From: AB-137-C09 sp964458185
Lineage (GTDB): Bacteria > Pseudomonadota > Zetaproteobacteria > Mariprofundales > Mariprofundaceae
Assembly: GCA_964458185.1 (NCBI GenBank)
Contig: CAYWFG010000010.1
Location: forward strand, 4,971 to 68,970
Length of the DNA: 64,000 nt
Reading direction: 5' to 3'
Below are positions 25,112 through 34,471 of the stretch, in pieces. Under the pieces are notes generated by a model. The model ran no database searches. It had not been told where the DNA came from and saw nothing but the letters and a program-made list of their open reading frames with translations. Every line of letters begins with the position of its first letter. The first letter of the stretch is position 1. The translations under genes and the position numbers were made by a program.

Positions 25112-27673
25112 GTGAGTACACAAGGTCAGACGTATTATTTACAAATTCGCCCAAATATTCCCCCCGCATTAAAACGCTTAGAAGAAATATCTTCGGATAT
25201 GTGGTTTTCTTGGAATGCCAAGGCTAGAATGTTATTTCGCTTGTTGGACAATGACTTATGGACTCGAACAGGTCACAATCCGCGCTTATTTTTGCGCCGA
25301 ATTAGTCAAAACCGTTTGAATGAAATATCGACAGATCGTGCTTTTATTACTTTGTTTAATGGCGTACTGGCTGATTATGATTCGTATCAAGCAGATGAGA
25401 ATCAATGGTTTATTAATCATATTCCCGAGCCTGAAAGTCATAGCATTGCCTATTTTAGTGCTGAGTTTGGTTTGCACGAATCGTTGCCAATTTATTCGGG
25501 TGGTTTGGGTATTTTGGCAGGCGATCATTGTAAGTCTGCCAGTGATCTTGGGCTGCCATTTACGGCGGTTGGTTTGTTGTACCGAAAGGGTTATTTCACG
25601 CAAACCATTGATGCCCATGGCAACCAAGTTGCAACCTATTATTCCAATCGTTTTGCAGATCTTTGTGTTGAAGAAGCAAAAAATACTGATGGCGAAGCGA
25701 TTTATATTGCCGTGGAATTGCCTGGTCGTGCTTTGCATTTGAAAGTTTGGACGGTAAGCATTGGTCATATTCAGATGGTACTATTGGATTCTGATCTTGA
25801 TAAAAACAGTAATGAAGATCGCACCATCACCCATCAACTGTATGGCGGAGGCGTTGAAAACCGTGTGCGGCAAGAAATTGTATTAGGTATTGGTGGTGTC
25901 CGTGCATTGCGCGCCATGGGTATTGCACCAACCGTATGGCATTTAAACGAAGGGCATGCAGCCTTTGTATCGTTAGAACGGATGCGTGAATACGTACAAC
26001 ACGATGGTTTAAGTTTTGATGAATCATTGGATGCTGCGGCATCGTGTACAATTTTCACCACGCATACCCCTGTTCCTGCGGGGCATGATGTATTCCCTCA
26101 TGATATGTTTGATCATTACATGGGGCATTATGCTGACAAATTAGGCATCTCTATTGATCGTTTGCATGGCATGGGTCACGGTGATTTTGGTCATGGTTCT
26201 CATGGTTTTAACCAAACAGCACTTGCCACCCATACTTCAGCCCATCAAAATGGTGTTGCCAAATTGCATGGCGAAGTGAGTTCTCGCATGTTTCAAGGCA
26301 TGTGGCCTGATTTAACGCCTGAAGAAAACCCCATGAGTTCTGTGACCAATGGTGTACATACCTTAACATGGCTGGCACAAGAATGGATCAGTGCTTTTGA
26401 TCAAGAGCTTGGCGGTAGCTGGCGCGGGCATTTGCGTGACCCTGATTTCTGGGATTGCATCCATAACATTCCTGATCATTTATTTTGGAGTATTCATCAA
26501 ACCAATAAAGGGCGGATGCTGCAATACATTGCAGAACAATTAGAAGAACAAGCGATCCGTAACGGCGAAAGTTTGCAAATGGTCACAGAAATGACGCAAT
26601 GCTTTGATGTTCGTCATTTGGTCATTGGTTTTGCTCGTCGTTTTGCGACCTATAAACGCGCTACTTTATTGTTTAATGATGAATCCCGTTTGTTGTCGTT
26701 ACTTGATGCCATCGGTCAGCCAGTGATCTTCTTGTTTGCAGGCAAGGCACATCCTGCCGATGAACCGGGGCAAGATCTCATTCGTCAAATTCATCATATC
26801 TCACGCAAACCAGCATTCAAAGGGCGTATCTTAATGCTGGAAGGTTATGATATGACCTTATCACGCTACATGCTCTCGGGTGTTGATGTTTGGTTGAACA
26901 ATCCACGCCGTCCGATGGAGGCCTCAGGCACATCAGGCATGAAAGCAGCGATGAATGGTGCGCCAAACTTATCAATCTTGGATGGTTGGTGGCCAGAAGG
27001 CTACAAAGAAGCCAATGGCTGGGTGATTGGTGGTGAACGTGATATTGAAGATGATCAACTGCGCGACCAAGAGGATGCTGCCTCATTGTACCATGTGCTG
27101 GCGAATCATATTGCACCGTTGTATTACCAATTGGATGATCGCGGTTACTCCAAAGGCTGGGTGCATACAGCAAAACGGGCGATGATTGAAGCGATTCCTG
27201 TGTTTAATACCGAACGCATGGTGGCTGAATATACCGAACGCTTTTATATTCCTGCCTCCAATCATGGGCAAGCGATGGTTGCTGATGGTTTTGCCCGCAG
27301 CAAGGGTTTAGCAACTTGGAAAAACAAGGTTCGTTCGGCATGGGATGGCGTGTACCTTGAAGCCAATGATGTGATTCCATGCCGCAATACCAAGCAATAT
27401 GGTGATGATATTAGCGTCAGCGTAAAAGCCCATTTAAATGGACTGACAGCCGATGAGGTTTCTGTTGAAGTATTGTTATTGCGTCCGACGGGTGGCTTGC
27501 ACGGTGACTATGAACCCGATGCTGCGATTGCCCTAAAAGACCAAGGGGATGGCATATTCACAGCCGATATTCACCCTGAAGATACAGGGGACTTTGCCTA
27601 CCGTGTTCGCGTTTACCCTACGCATGAAGACTTGCCTCACCCATTAGCCATGGGTTTGATGAAATACCTGTAG
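25112..27673 (+). CDS. glgP: Alpha-glucan (glycogen) phosphorylase
   Basis: An 853-residue GT35 enzyme releasing glucose-1-phosphate from alpha-glucans. GTG at 25112 is chosen because AAGGAG lies 6 bases upstream; a longer frame begins at 25064 without a ribosome site. The N-terminus (RLEEISSDMWFSWN) and YFSAEFGLHESLPIYSGG identify the short-loop phosphorylase branch. The PLP lysine lies in EASGTSGMKAAMNG. The C-terminal part carries a region of about 90 residues beyond the core. A terminator hairpin follows. A TATAAT at 25053 is the only promoter-like element seen. Confidence 0.93.
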   Translation: MSTQGQTYYLQIRPNIPPALKRLEEISSDMWFSWNAKARMLFRLLDNDLWTRTGHNPRLFLRRISQNRLNEISTDRAFITLFNGVLADYDSYQADENQWFINHIPEPESHSIAYFSAEFGLHESLPIYSGGLGILAGDHCKSASDLGLPFTAVGLLYRKGYFTQTIDAHGNQVATYYSNRFADLCVEEAKNTDGEAIYIAVELPGRALHLKVWTVSIGHIQMVLLDSDLDKNSNEDRTITHQLYGGGVENRVRQEIVLGIGGVRALRAMGIAPTVWHLNEGHAAFVSLERMREYVQHDGLSFDESLDAAASCTIFTTHTPVPAGHDVFPHDMFDHYMGHYADKLGISIDRLHGMGHGDFGHGSHGFNQTALATHTSAHQNGVAKLHGEVSSRMFQGMWPDLTPEENPMSSVTNGVHTLTWLAQEWISAFDQELGGSWRGHLRDPDFWDCIHNIPDHLFWSIHQTNKGRMLQYIAEQLEEQAIRNGESLQMVTEMTQCFDVRHLVIGFARRFATYKRATLLFNDESRLLSLLDAIGQPVIFLFAGKAHPADEPGQDLIRQIHHISRKPAFKGRILMLEGYDMTLSRYMLSGVDVWLNNPRRPMEASGTSGMKAAMNGAPNLSILDGWWPEGYKEANGWVIGGERDIEDDQLRDQEDAASLYHVLANHIAPLYYQLDDRGYSKGWVHTAKRAMIEAIPVFNTERMVAEYTERFYIPASNHGQAMVADGFARSKGLATWKNKVRSAWDGVYLEANDVIPCRNTKQYGDDISVSVKAHLNGLTADEVSVEVLLLRPTGGLHGDYEPDAAIALKDQGDGIFTADIHPEDTGDFAYRVRVYPTHEDLPHPLAMGLMKYL

Positions 27674-27687
27674 TAAGAGCCTTGAAG

Positions 27688-27724
27688 GTGTCATGCGTGT
27701 TATTCACATACGCATGACACTTTT
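27688..27724 (+). terminator. Rho-independent terminator after glgP
   Basis: A perfect 11 bp stem (GTGTCATGCGT at 27688-27698 with ACGCATGACAC at 27710-27720), an 11-base loop and a TTTT tail. It lies 14 bp after the phosphorylase stop and before folE, so it separates the two genes. Confidence 0.75.
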
Positions 27725-27744
27725 GCATACCAAAGGATGTTGAG

Positions 27745-28323
27745 ATGAATCAAAATAAAGAAGAGGCCATGGCATGTGTTCGTGGTCTTTTGCGTTATAT
27801 GGGTGAAGATGTAGAACGTGAAGGGCTGCACGATACACCACGGCGCGTAGTCGATGCTATGGCAGAGCATTTTAAAGGGTATTTGGATGACCCTGAAGAG
27901 CATTTGCTCAAAACCTTTGAAGAAGTCGATGGCTATGATGAGATTGTTTTGGTCTCCGATATTGATGTTCATTCGCATTGTGAACACCACATGGTTCCCT
28001 TTGTTGGGCGGGCGCATATTGCTTATATTCCTGATGGTCGAGTGGTTGGTTTATCGAAATTGGCGCGCGTGGTCGATGGCTACGCCAAGCGTTTACAAGT
28101 GCAAGAAAAACTCACCATGCAAATTACCCAAGCGATTGAACGTGTATTGCAACCTGCGGGTATTGCGGTGATCATTCAATGTCAGCACTTTTGCATGTGC
28201 CACCGAGGTGTACACAAACCCAATTCATGGACAACTACATCAAAATTAACAGGGGTATTTCTTCATAATGCTTCTTCGCGCAGTGAGTTGTTTCAATTGA
28301 TTGAAATGAATCGTTCGATTTGA
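27745..28323 (+). CDS. folE: GTP cyclohydrolase I
   Basis: A 192-residue enzyme converting GTP to dihydroneopterin triphosphate, the first step of tetrahydrofolate synthesis. It contains GLHDTPRRVVDA, the zinc and active-site segment SHCEHHMVPFVGRAHIAYIP, GLSKLARVVD and QCQHFCMCHRGV with the second zinc cysteine. It stands alone between a terminator and a repeat element. folP lies further on at 30775. Confidence 0.97.
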   Translation: MNQNKEEAMACVRGLLRYMGEDVEREGLHDTPRRVVDAMAEHFKGYLDDPEEHLLKTFEEVDGYDEIVLVSDIDVHSHCEHHMVPFVGRAHIAYIPDGRVVGLSKLARVVDGYAKRLQVQEKLTMQITQAIERVLQPAGIAVIIQCQHFCMCHRGVHKPNSWTTTSKLTGVFLHNASSRSELFQLIEMNRSI

Positions 28324-28339
28324 TAAGGTAGGGTTTTCT

Positions 28340-28485
28340 GGTCTTCCCTTTTAAGACGAAACAGAAATAAAATCAAGGGGTTGAAGCATGTTATAAAATC
28401 ACTTCTGATCCACCATATTGCAACAAAAATTATAGCTTGGCTTTGCTTTTTTAGTTGCAGGTTGTCCCATCTTAAAAGAAAAGCC
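28340..28485. repeat. MITE-like element, inverted-repeat family 2
   Basis: A 146 bp element. The left end GGTCTTCCCTTTTAAGACG and the right end, read on the minus strand, GGCTTTTCTTTTAAGATGGG form imperfect inverted repeats. The interior contains AGCATGTTATAAAA, which is also found inside the copy at 61849 when read in the opposite orientation. There is no coding capacity. It lies 16 bp after folE. Confidence 0.65.
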
Positions 28486-28670
28486 ATGATGAGGCTCGTA
28501 TAATTTCTTTCATGGGTATCTGCTCTTTATGTTTTAGTGTCTTTTGTGAAAAAAATTAACACTAAAGCTTGGCAGACACCCTATCAACTTTGGCGAAGGT
28601 GTTGTTGCAGCAATAGATTTTGAATCTTTCATGACTTTTTTAAGGTAATAAGGCAGACTTGCGCATTTTA
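28486..28670. other. Non-coding gap, no feature recognised
   Basis: AT-rich sequence between the family 2 element and the hairpin upstream of ftsH. It contains a TATAAT at about 28500 without a convincing -35. No RNA gene, riboswitch or reading frame with a ribosome site was recognised. Confidence 0.4.
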
Positions 28671-28730
28671 GGATGCCCCAACAAAAAACAAGAATTTTAA
28701 TGAACAGCTTGTTTTTTGTTGGGGGTGTCC
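28671..28730. repeat. Long hairpin upstream of ftsH
   Basis: The arm at 28671-28692 (containing CCCCAACAAAAAACAAG) pairs with 28708-28730 (CTTGTTTTTTGTTGGGGG), giving about 22 bp with one or two mismatches and a 15-base loop. It lies about 75 bp before ftsH. TATACAAT at 28732-28739, directly downstream, could serve as a -10 element. It could be a terminator for upstream transcription, a protein-binding site or a small palindromic element. Confidence 0.6.
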
Positions 28731-28803
28731 CTATACAATGATTTGATGAATCATGAGATTATTTTGAAAAAATATCGCTTTTAAGCGATGGGAGTTAGGC
28801 TGC

Positions 28804-30726
28804 ATGGGTAAAAATATATTGTTATGGGTGGCTGTTGGTCTTGTCATGATGAGTGTGTTCAATATGTTTGGTACGCCATCGGAATCAATTAAGCCCATGA
28901 GTTATTCTGCGTTTGTTGAGCGCGTTGATCAAGGCATGGTTGATAAAGCAGTAATCTCTGATAATCAAATTACAGGCACGTACCGTGACCTTTCGGGTGA
29001 TACCAAAACATTTAATGTGCTTGCGCCTAACGACCCTGATTTGGTCAAACGCCTGCTTGATAACAAAGTGGAAGTGCAAGCAGAACACCCTGCTGAAGTT
29101 CCGTTTTTATTGTCAATCTTGATCTCTTGGTTCCCGATGTTGTTGTTGATTGGCGTTTGGGTTTTCTTTATGCGGCAAATGCAAGGTGGTGGCAAAGGCG
29201 GTGCTTTATCGTTCGGTAAAAGCCGTGCTAAATTGCTCAATGAAAACACCAAAAAAGTGACCTTTGATGATGTCGCAGGCTGTAATGAAGCAAAATTAGA
29301 AGTCACTGAAATCATCGAGTTTTTGCGTGACCCTGATAAATTCACCCGTTTAGGTGGTTCTATTCCTAAGGGTGTGTTGTTGGTCGGCCCTCCAGGTACG
29401 GGTAAGACCTTGCTTGCGCGTGCTGTTGCAGGTGAAGCAGATGTACCCTTTTTCTCGATTTCTGGCTCTGATTTTGTTGAAATGTTTGTTGGCGTGGGCG
29501 CATCCCGCGTGCGTGATATGTTTGAACAAGCTAAGAAAAATTCTCCTTGCATTATCTTTGTTGACGAAATTGATGCCATGGGTCGTCACCGTGGGGCTGG
29601 CGTTGGTGGTGGTAACGATGAACGCGAACAGACCTTGAACCAAATGCTGGTTGAAATGGATGGTTTTGAAGCCAACGAAGGGGTGATTCTGGTCGCTGCC
29701 ACCAACCGTCCTGATGTGCTGGATCCTGCTTTGTTGCGCCCTGGTCGTTTTGACCGTCAAGTGGTGGTGGGTCGCCCTGACTTGAATGGTCGGATTCAAA
29801 TACTGCATGTTCACATGAAGAAAGTTCCACTAGAAAGCAAAGTTGATGCTAAAGTAATTGCCCGTGGCACACCAGGCTTTACGGGTGCTGATTTGGCCAA
29901 CCTAGTGAATGAAGCGGCGTTGATTGCAGCAAGGTTTAATCGTGATAAAGTCCATGCTGCTGATTTTGATGAGGCCAAAGATAAGGTGATGATGGGTTCA
30001 GAACGTCGCTCGATGCTCATGACCGAAGATGAAAAACGCTGCACGGCGTATCATGAGGCTGGTCATGCCTTGGTTGCGGTGCATTGCCCTTGTTCTGATC
30101 CGATTCATAAAATGACGATTATTCCCCGTGGTCAAGCATTAGGTATGGTGATGCGTTTGCCTGAAAAAGATGAATACTCTCAATCACGAGAAAAAATGCA
30201 TGCCAATTTAGCCATTGCCATGGGCGGGCGCGTGGCAGAAGAAATAATTTTTGGTTATGATAAAGTTACTTCTGGTGCATCAGGTGATATTCAAATGGCA
30301 ACTGGGTTGGCACGGAATATGGTCACCCGTTGGGGTTTATCGGATAAACTAGGCCCTTTGCAATACGGTGAAAATGAAGAAGAGGTGTTTTTAGGGCGTT
30401 CTGTGGCAAGACAGCAACATGTCTCCGATGAAACATCTCGTTTGATTGATGGGGAAATTCGTCATTTTGTCGATCAAGGCTATGAAAAAGCACAAAATAT
30501 TTTACGCACCCATATTGATGATCTTCATTGTTTAACCAAGGCTTTGTTGGAATATGAAACTTTGTCAGGCAAGGAAATTACAAAAATATTGGCGGGTGAA
30601 ACCATCCAACGTGATGACCCTGTACCCCCTACAAGTACACGCTCCGATGATGACTCATCGGATGATGCTGTTTTGACCGATGGTATAGATGATGTGCATG
30701 GCGATGAAGTTAAACAAGAAAGTTAA
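28804..30726 (+). CDS. ftsH: ATP-dependent zinc metalloprotease FtsH
   Basis: A 640-residue membrane-anchored AAA+ protease. TM1 (about 5-21), a short periplasmic domain and TM2 (about 102-123) come first. The AAA domain has Walker A GPPGTGKT (195-202), Walker B IIFVDEIDAM and the second region of homology (ATNRPDVLDPALLRPGRFD). The zinc protease motif is HEAGH at 417-421. The acidic C-terminal tail is variable. It degrades misfolded membrane proteins and regulators. It begins the long plus-strand run that reaches pyrK. The SPFH protein at 452 is a possible partner by family precedent. Confidence 0.97.
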   Translation: MGKNILLWVAVGLVMMSVFNMFGTPSESIKPMSYSAFVERVDQGMVDKAVISDNQITGTYRDLSGDTKTFNVLAPNDPDLVKRLLDNKVEVQAEHPAEVPFLLSILISWFPMLLLIGVWVFFMRQMQGGGKGGALSFGKSRAKLLNENTKKVTFDDVAGCNEAKLEVTEIIEFLRDPDKFTRLGGSIPKGVLLVGPPGTGKTLLARAVAGEADVPFFSISGSDFVEMFVGVGASRVRDMFEQAKKNSPCIIFVDEIDAMGRHRGAGVGGGNDEREQTLNQMLVEMDGFEANEGVILVAATNRPDVLDPALLRPGRFDRQVVVGRPDLNGRIQILHVHMKKVPLESKVDAKVIARGTPGFTGADLANLVNEAALIAARFNRDKVHAADFDEAKDKVMMGSERRSMLMTEDEKRCTAYHEAGHALVAVHCPCSDPIHKMTIIPRGQALGMVMRLPEKDEYSQSREKMHANLAIAMGGRVAEEIIFGYDKVTSGASGDIQMATGLARNMVTRWGLSDKLGPLQYGENEEEVFLGRSVARQQHVSDETSRLIDGEIRHFVDQGYEKAQNILRTHIDDLHCLTKALLEYETLSGKEITKILAGETIQRDDPVPPTSTRSDDDSSDDAVLTDGIDDVHGDEVKQES

Positions 30727-30774
30727 TTAAAAACCTTTCTGCCTTCCTTACATTGTTATTAAAGCTACCGTTTG

Positions 30775-31611
30775 ATGTCTGTCTGGCATCGTAAAGCAAA
30801 CAGTCCTGCGTGGATCATGGGTGTGCTAAATTGCACCCCTGATTCATTTTCTGATGGGGGGAAGCACCATCGTGTGGCGAATGCGATCAGCCATGGTTTA
30901 GCGTTATGGCAACAAGGTGCTGATATGATTGATGTGGGGGGAGAATCGACTCGCCCTGATGCAACCCCTGTGCCATTAGAGCTTGAGCGAAAGCGGGTTA
31001 TCCCTGTTATTAAAGCCTTGGTTGATGCTGGCTGTGTTGTCTCTATTGATACCATGAAAGCAGCATTGATGAAAGAAGCCATTGCCGTGGGCGTGCAGAT
31101 GATTAATGATGTTTCTGCCCTTTGTTTTGATGCCAAAAGCATGGCTGTGGTGGCTGATAGCGAAGTGGATGTTTGCTTGATGCATATGCAAGGAACGCCG
31201 CAAACAATGCAGCAGAACCCGCAATACGATGGTGATGTGATGACGGCTGTGATTCATTTTTTTGAGCAACGCTTAGCGCAGTGTGAGCAAGCAGGCATTG
31301 TCCGCACACGGATTATTCTTGACCCTGGTATTGGCTTTGGTAAATCACTTCACGATAATCTCTCATTGATCGCTAGGCTGGATGAACTTCGTCAGTGTTT
31401 TTCTTTGCCTGTGTTGCTTGGTGTATCGCGCAAATCATTTCTTGGTGAAATCACGGGGGCTACTGTAGCAGAGCGCGAATGGGCGACGGCAGCAGCGGTG
31501 GCAGTAGGCTGTTTTGTGGGGGCTGATATATTGCGCGTTCATGATGTTGTTCATCAACGACAAGTGGCACACGTTAGCGCGTCTTTGCGTGATGCACAGC
31601 GTTACCATTAA
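30775..31611 (+). CDS. folP: Dihydropteroate synthase
   Basis: A 278-residue enzyme joining p-aminobenzoate and hydroxymethyl-dihydropterin diphosphate, the target of sulfonamides. Motifs: MGVLNCTPDSFSDGG, DMIDVGGESTRPDA, INDVSAL, and DPGIGFGKS, with GVSRKSFLG at the pterin site. ATG at 30775 is preferred over a TTG at 30772. The stop shares one base with the cdaA start (TAATG). Confidence 0.96.
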   Translation: MSVWHRKANSPAWIMGVLNCTPDSFSDGGKHHRVANAISHGLALWQQGADMIDVGGESTRPDATPVPLELERKRVIPVIKALVDAGCVVSIDTMKAALMKEAIAVGVQMINDVSALCFDAKSMAVVADSEVDVCLMHMQGTPQTMQQNPQYDGDVMTAVIHFFEQRLAQCEQAGIVRTRIILDPGIGFGKSLHDNLSLIARLDELRQCFSLPVLLGVSRKSFLGEITGATVAEREWATAAAVAVGCFVGADILRVHDVVHQRQVAHVSASLRDAQRYH

Positions 31612-32408
31612 TGTTTTATGCGCACTTTTTTGATGATGTGAACTTTCATTGGATTGACGGGGTAGATATTGCCCTGGTGTCGTTGTTTGTCTATTTTGCG
31701 CTGCGCTTGATCCGTGGTACACGCGCTGAACAAATGCTGGTGGGTTTGGTGGTGTTGATGGCAGTGTATGCCTTGGCACGCTATTTTGATTTATTAACCT
31801 TAGAATGGCTTTTTTCTCAGTTTTTTTCCTTTTTTGTGGTGATTATGGTGGTGTTATTTCAGCATGAGATTCGCCGTGGCTTGATGCAAGTAGCTATTAA
31901 CCCATTGGCATCGTCATCGGCTACGGCAGCGCAACAGATGGTTTACAGTGTGGCAGATGCTGCGGTAGCTTTGACCCATCGACATTGGGGGGCTTTGTTT
32001 GTGATAGAACGCGAAACAGGCTTAAATCATTTGATTGATAATGCGGTAAAAGTAGATATTCCATTGACACCTGATGTTGCATTGACCTTATTTTGCCCGA
32101 AAGCCCCCATGCATGATGGGGCAATAGTCTTGCGTCAAAGCAATGATGGTGCGCGGGTGGTCGCAGCACGGGTGTTGTTGCCACTGGCACAAGCCCACGC
32201 CTTACCCGGTGATTTTGGCACACGTCATCGTGCCGCAGTAGGCTTAACAGAAGAAAGCGATGCTTTGGTGGTGATTGTTTCTGAAGAACGCGCTGATATT
32301 CACGTTGCTGATCAACATGGTTTAAGCCAAGCCTTGGATCGTGAAGCTTTGGTGGATTATTTATTGGGTGAATTGCGCCCCACACCACCATTGTGGAAAA
32401 AAACATGA
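31611..32408 (+). CDS. cdaA: Diadenylate cyclase CdaA
   Basis: A 265-residue c-di-AMP synthase. Three N-terminal transmembrane segments (about 15-85) precede the DAC domain, with the catalytic DGA motif at 169-171 (MHDGAIVL) and RHR at 205-207 (GTRHRAAVG). It makes c-di-AMP from two ATP. In Gram-positive bacteria c-di-AMP controls potassium and osmotic balance. The order cdaA-ybbR-glmM is the classic conserved cluster, here in what appears to be a Gram-negative. The end overlaps ybbR by 4 bp. Confidence 0.94.
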   Translation: MFYAHFFDDVNFHWIDGVDIALVSLFVYFALRLIRGTRAEQMLVGLVVLMAVYALARYFDLLTLEWLFSQFFSFFVVIMVVLFQHEIRRGLMQVAINPLASSSATAAQQMVYSVADAAVALTHRHWGALFVIERETGLNHLIDNAVKVDIPLTPDVALTLFCPKAPMHDGAIVLRQSNDGARVVAARVLLPLAQAHALPGDFGTRHRAAVGLTEESDALVVIVSEERADIHVADQHGLSQALDREALVDYLLGELRPTPPLWKKT

Positions 32409-33085
32409 GCGAACGTCTGCGCGGGCTAACGCTTTATGCTTGGGCAGTATTGATTGCTGTGTTGTTGTGGTTGCAGGTGCATGGACAAGGTAAAAGCACC
32501 TTGAATATGGATGTTTCATTGCAACTTCGTGGGCTTGAAGATGGTATGGTATTGATCAATGAATTGCCTGATCATGTCAAAGTAACGATCAGTGGTTTAC
32601 AAGCCCGTTTGAAATCATTGGATGAGAAAAAACTTTATGTGTCACTGTCTGCAGAAGGGCTGCAAGAGCCTGTGGTGGTCGAACGCCTGATTGAGTCTGA
32701 CACGATTCATCTCCCCCCAGGTTTGGTGCTAGATAAAATTCAACCTGATCGATTGCAGTTGCAAGTGGATCGTTTGATGAAAAAAAAGATGAATGTTGAT
32801 GCGGCGTTTGATTTGATCGAAGGTTGGTCAGTAGAAAATGTAACGGTCTCACCCAATCATGTAGCCGTTAGAGGGCCTGAAATTTGGCTGGAGCCATTAA
32901 CCCATTTGTCTACAGAAGCATTGCGTCCTGTGTTGAAAGAAGGGGTTTTTGAAGTAACAACAGGGGTTGTTATTCCTGTAGATAAGGCATTAAAACTCGA
33001 CACAAAAGATGCAAAGTTTATCGTTCGCGGCTACCTTCGCAAGCATACCATACAAGCCAAAACACCCGAAGAAACAGTGAAATAA
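32405..33085 (+). CDS. ybbR: YbbR-domain protein (CdaR), CdaA regulator
   Basis: A 226-residue protein with one N-terminal transmembrane segment (about 8-24) and two extracytoplasmic YbbR repeats (about 35-110 and 112-195; VDVSLQLRGLEDG-type start, later VEGWSVENVTVSPNHVAVRGP). CdaR binds and modulates CdaA. The start at 32405 follows ATGA coupling with cdaA. Fewer repeats than in Firmicutes forms are present. Confidence 0.88.
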   Translation: MSERLRGLTLYAWAVLIAVLLWLQVHGQGKSTLNMDVSLQLRGLEDGMVLINELPDHVKVTISGLQARLKSLDEKKLYVSLSAEGLQEPVVVERLIESDTIHLPPGLVLDKIQPDRLQLQVDRLMKKKMNVDAAFDLIEGWSVENVTVSPNHVAVRGPEIWLEPLTHLSTEALRPVLKEGVFEVTTGVVIPVDKALKLDTKDAKFIVRGYLRKHTIQAKTPEETVK

Positions 33086-33099
33086 GGAACCTTATACCC

Positions 33100-34458
33100 A
33101 TGCGTAAATACTTTGGCACCGACGGTGTCCGCGGAACGGTGAATCAATACCCGATGACGGCAGAGTTTGCTTTGCAGTTAGGGCGTGCATCGGGTCATGT
33201 ATTGACGCGCCATTTGCCGCATCAGCCCCATATTCTTATTGGTAAAGATACACGTTTATCAGGTTATATGATTGAATCTGCATTATGCGCTGGTTTGACC
33301 GCACAAGGAATGAATGTGCAATTGGTGGGCCCTGTTCCTACCCCTGCGGTGGCTTATTTGACACGAAGTCTGCGGGCTGATGCAGGGGTGATGTTGTCGG
33401 CATCACATAATCAAGCAGGTGATAATGGCATTAAGTTTTTTGCCCGTGATGGTTTTAAATTGCCCGATAATATAGAGCAAGATATTGAACAAGCGATGGA
33501 TAATCTGCCACCCTTGCCAGCGGCATTGCGCATTGGTAAAGCGACGCGCATTGATGATGCCCGTGGTCGTTATATTGAATTTTTAAAAGCATCCTTGCCA
33601 CGCAATATGCGTTTTGATGGTTTAAAAGTCGTGGTCGATTGTGCCAATGGCGCAGCCTATGATGTTGCACCGCGCTTGTTTCGTGAATTGGGTTGTAAAC
33701 TTACCGTTATGTTTGCTGATCCTGATGGTTATAATATTAATGAACAATGTGGCTCAACCTACCCTGAATCGATGTGCCAACAGGTGGTGGCCGAGCAAGC
33801 TGATGTTGGCTTTGCTTTAGACGGTGATGCTGATCGTTTGATAGCTTGCGATGCACAAGGAAAAATCATTGATGGTGATCGGGTGCTTGCTATTTTAGCG
33901 ACGCATGCGGTAAAACATGGGGTATTACAAGGTGATGCCGTGGTAACTACCACGATGAGTAATATGGGACTGGAGCGTTATTTGAACGTTTTGGGTTTAG
34001 CCATGTACCGCGCTGATGTGGGTGATCGTTATGTCTTAGCCATGATGCGTGATCGTGGCTGTAATATTGGTGGTGAGCAATCAGGGCATATGATTATGCT
34101 AAATCATAATACCACGGGTGATGGTTTGATGACTGCCTTGCAATTGCTTTGTGCGATGAACGATGCGCAAAAACCGTTGAATGCTTTGGCGGCTAATATG
34201 TCGCTTTTTCCTCAACGGTTATGGAATATTAGCATGCCTAAACGTTTGCCTCTGCTAGAAGAAACAAGCGTGCAACAATTGATTGAAGATATGACGCATT
34301 CATTGCAAGGAAAAGGCCGCATCAATGTGCGTATGTCAGGTACTGAACCGAAACTGCGGGTGATGGTTGAGGCAGAAGATGAAGCAGTCATGCAAAAGAG
34401 TGGGGAGTATTTGGTGGCAGCGTTAAGCCAGATTATTCACACGATGACTGATAGTTAA
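33100..34458 (+). CDS. glmM: Phosphoglucosamine mutase
   Basis: A 452-residue alpha-D-phosphohexomutase converting glucosamine-6-phosphate to glucosamine-1-phosphate for UDP-GlcNAc. It begins KYFGTDGVRG. The phosphoserine is Ser102 (SASHNQAGDNG), the metal loop is DGDADR and the phosphate-binding loop near the end is RMSGTEPKLRVMVE. In other bacteria GlmM can inhibit CdaA, consistent with its placement after ybbR. AsmA follows 13 bp later. Confidence 0.97.
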   Translation: MRKYFGTDGVRGTVNQYPMTAEFALQLGRASGHVLTRHLPHQPHILIGKDTRLSGYMIESALCAGLTAQGMNVQLVGPVPTPAVAYLTRSLRADAGVMLSASHNQAGDNGIKFFARDGFKLPDNIEQDIEQAMDNLPPLPAALRIGKATRIDDARGRYIEFLKASLPRNMRFDGLKVVVDCANGAAYDVAPRLFRELGCKLTVMFADPDGYNINEQCGSTYPESMCQQVVAEQADVGFALDGDADRLIACDAQGKIIDGDRVLAILATHAVKHGVLQGDAVVTTTMSNMGLERYLNVLGLAMYRADVGDRYVLAMMRDRGCNIGGEQSGHMIMLNHNTTGDGLMTALQLLCAMNDAQKPLNALAANMSLFPQRLWNISMPKRLPLLEETSVQQLIEDMTHSLQGKGRINVRMSGTEPKLRVMVEAEDEAVMQKSGEYLVAALSQIIHTMTDS

Positions 34459-34471
34459 AGAGGAGGATAAG

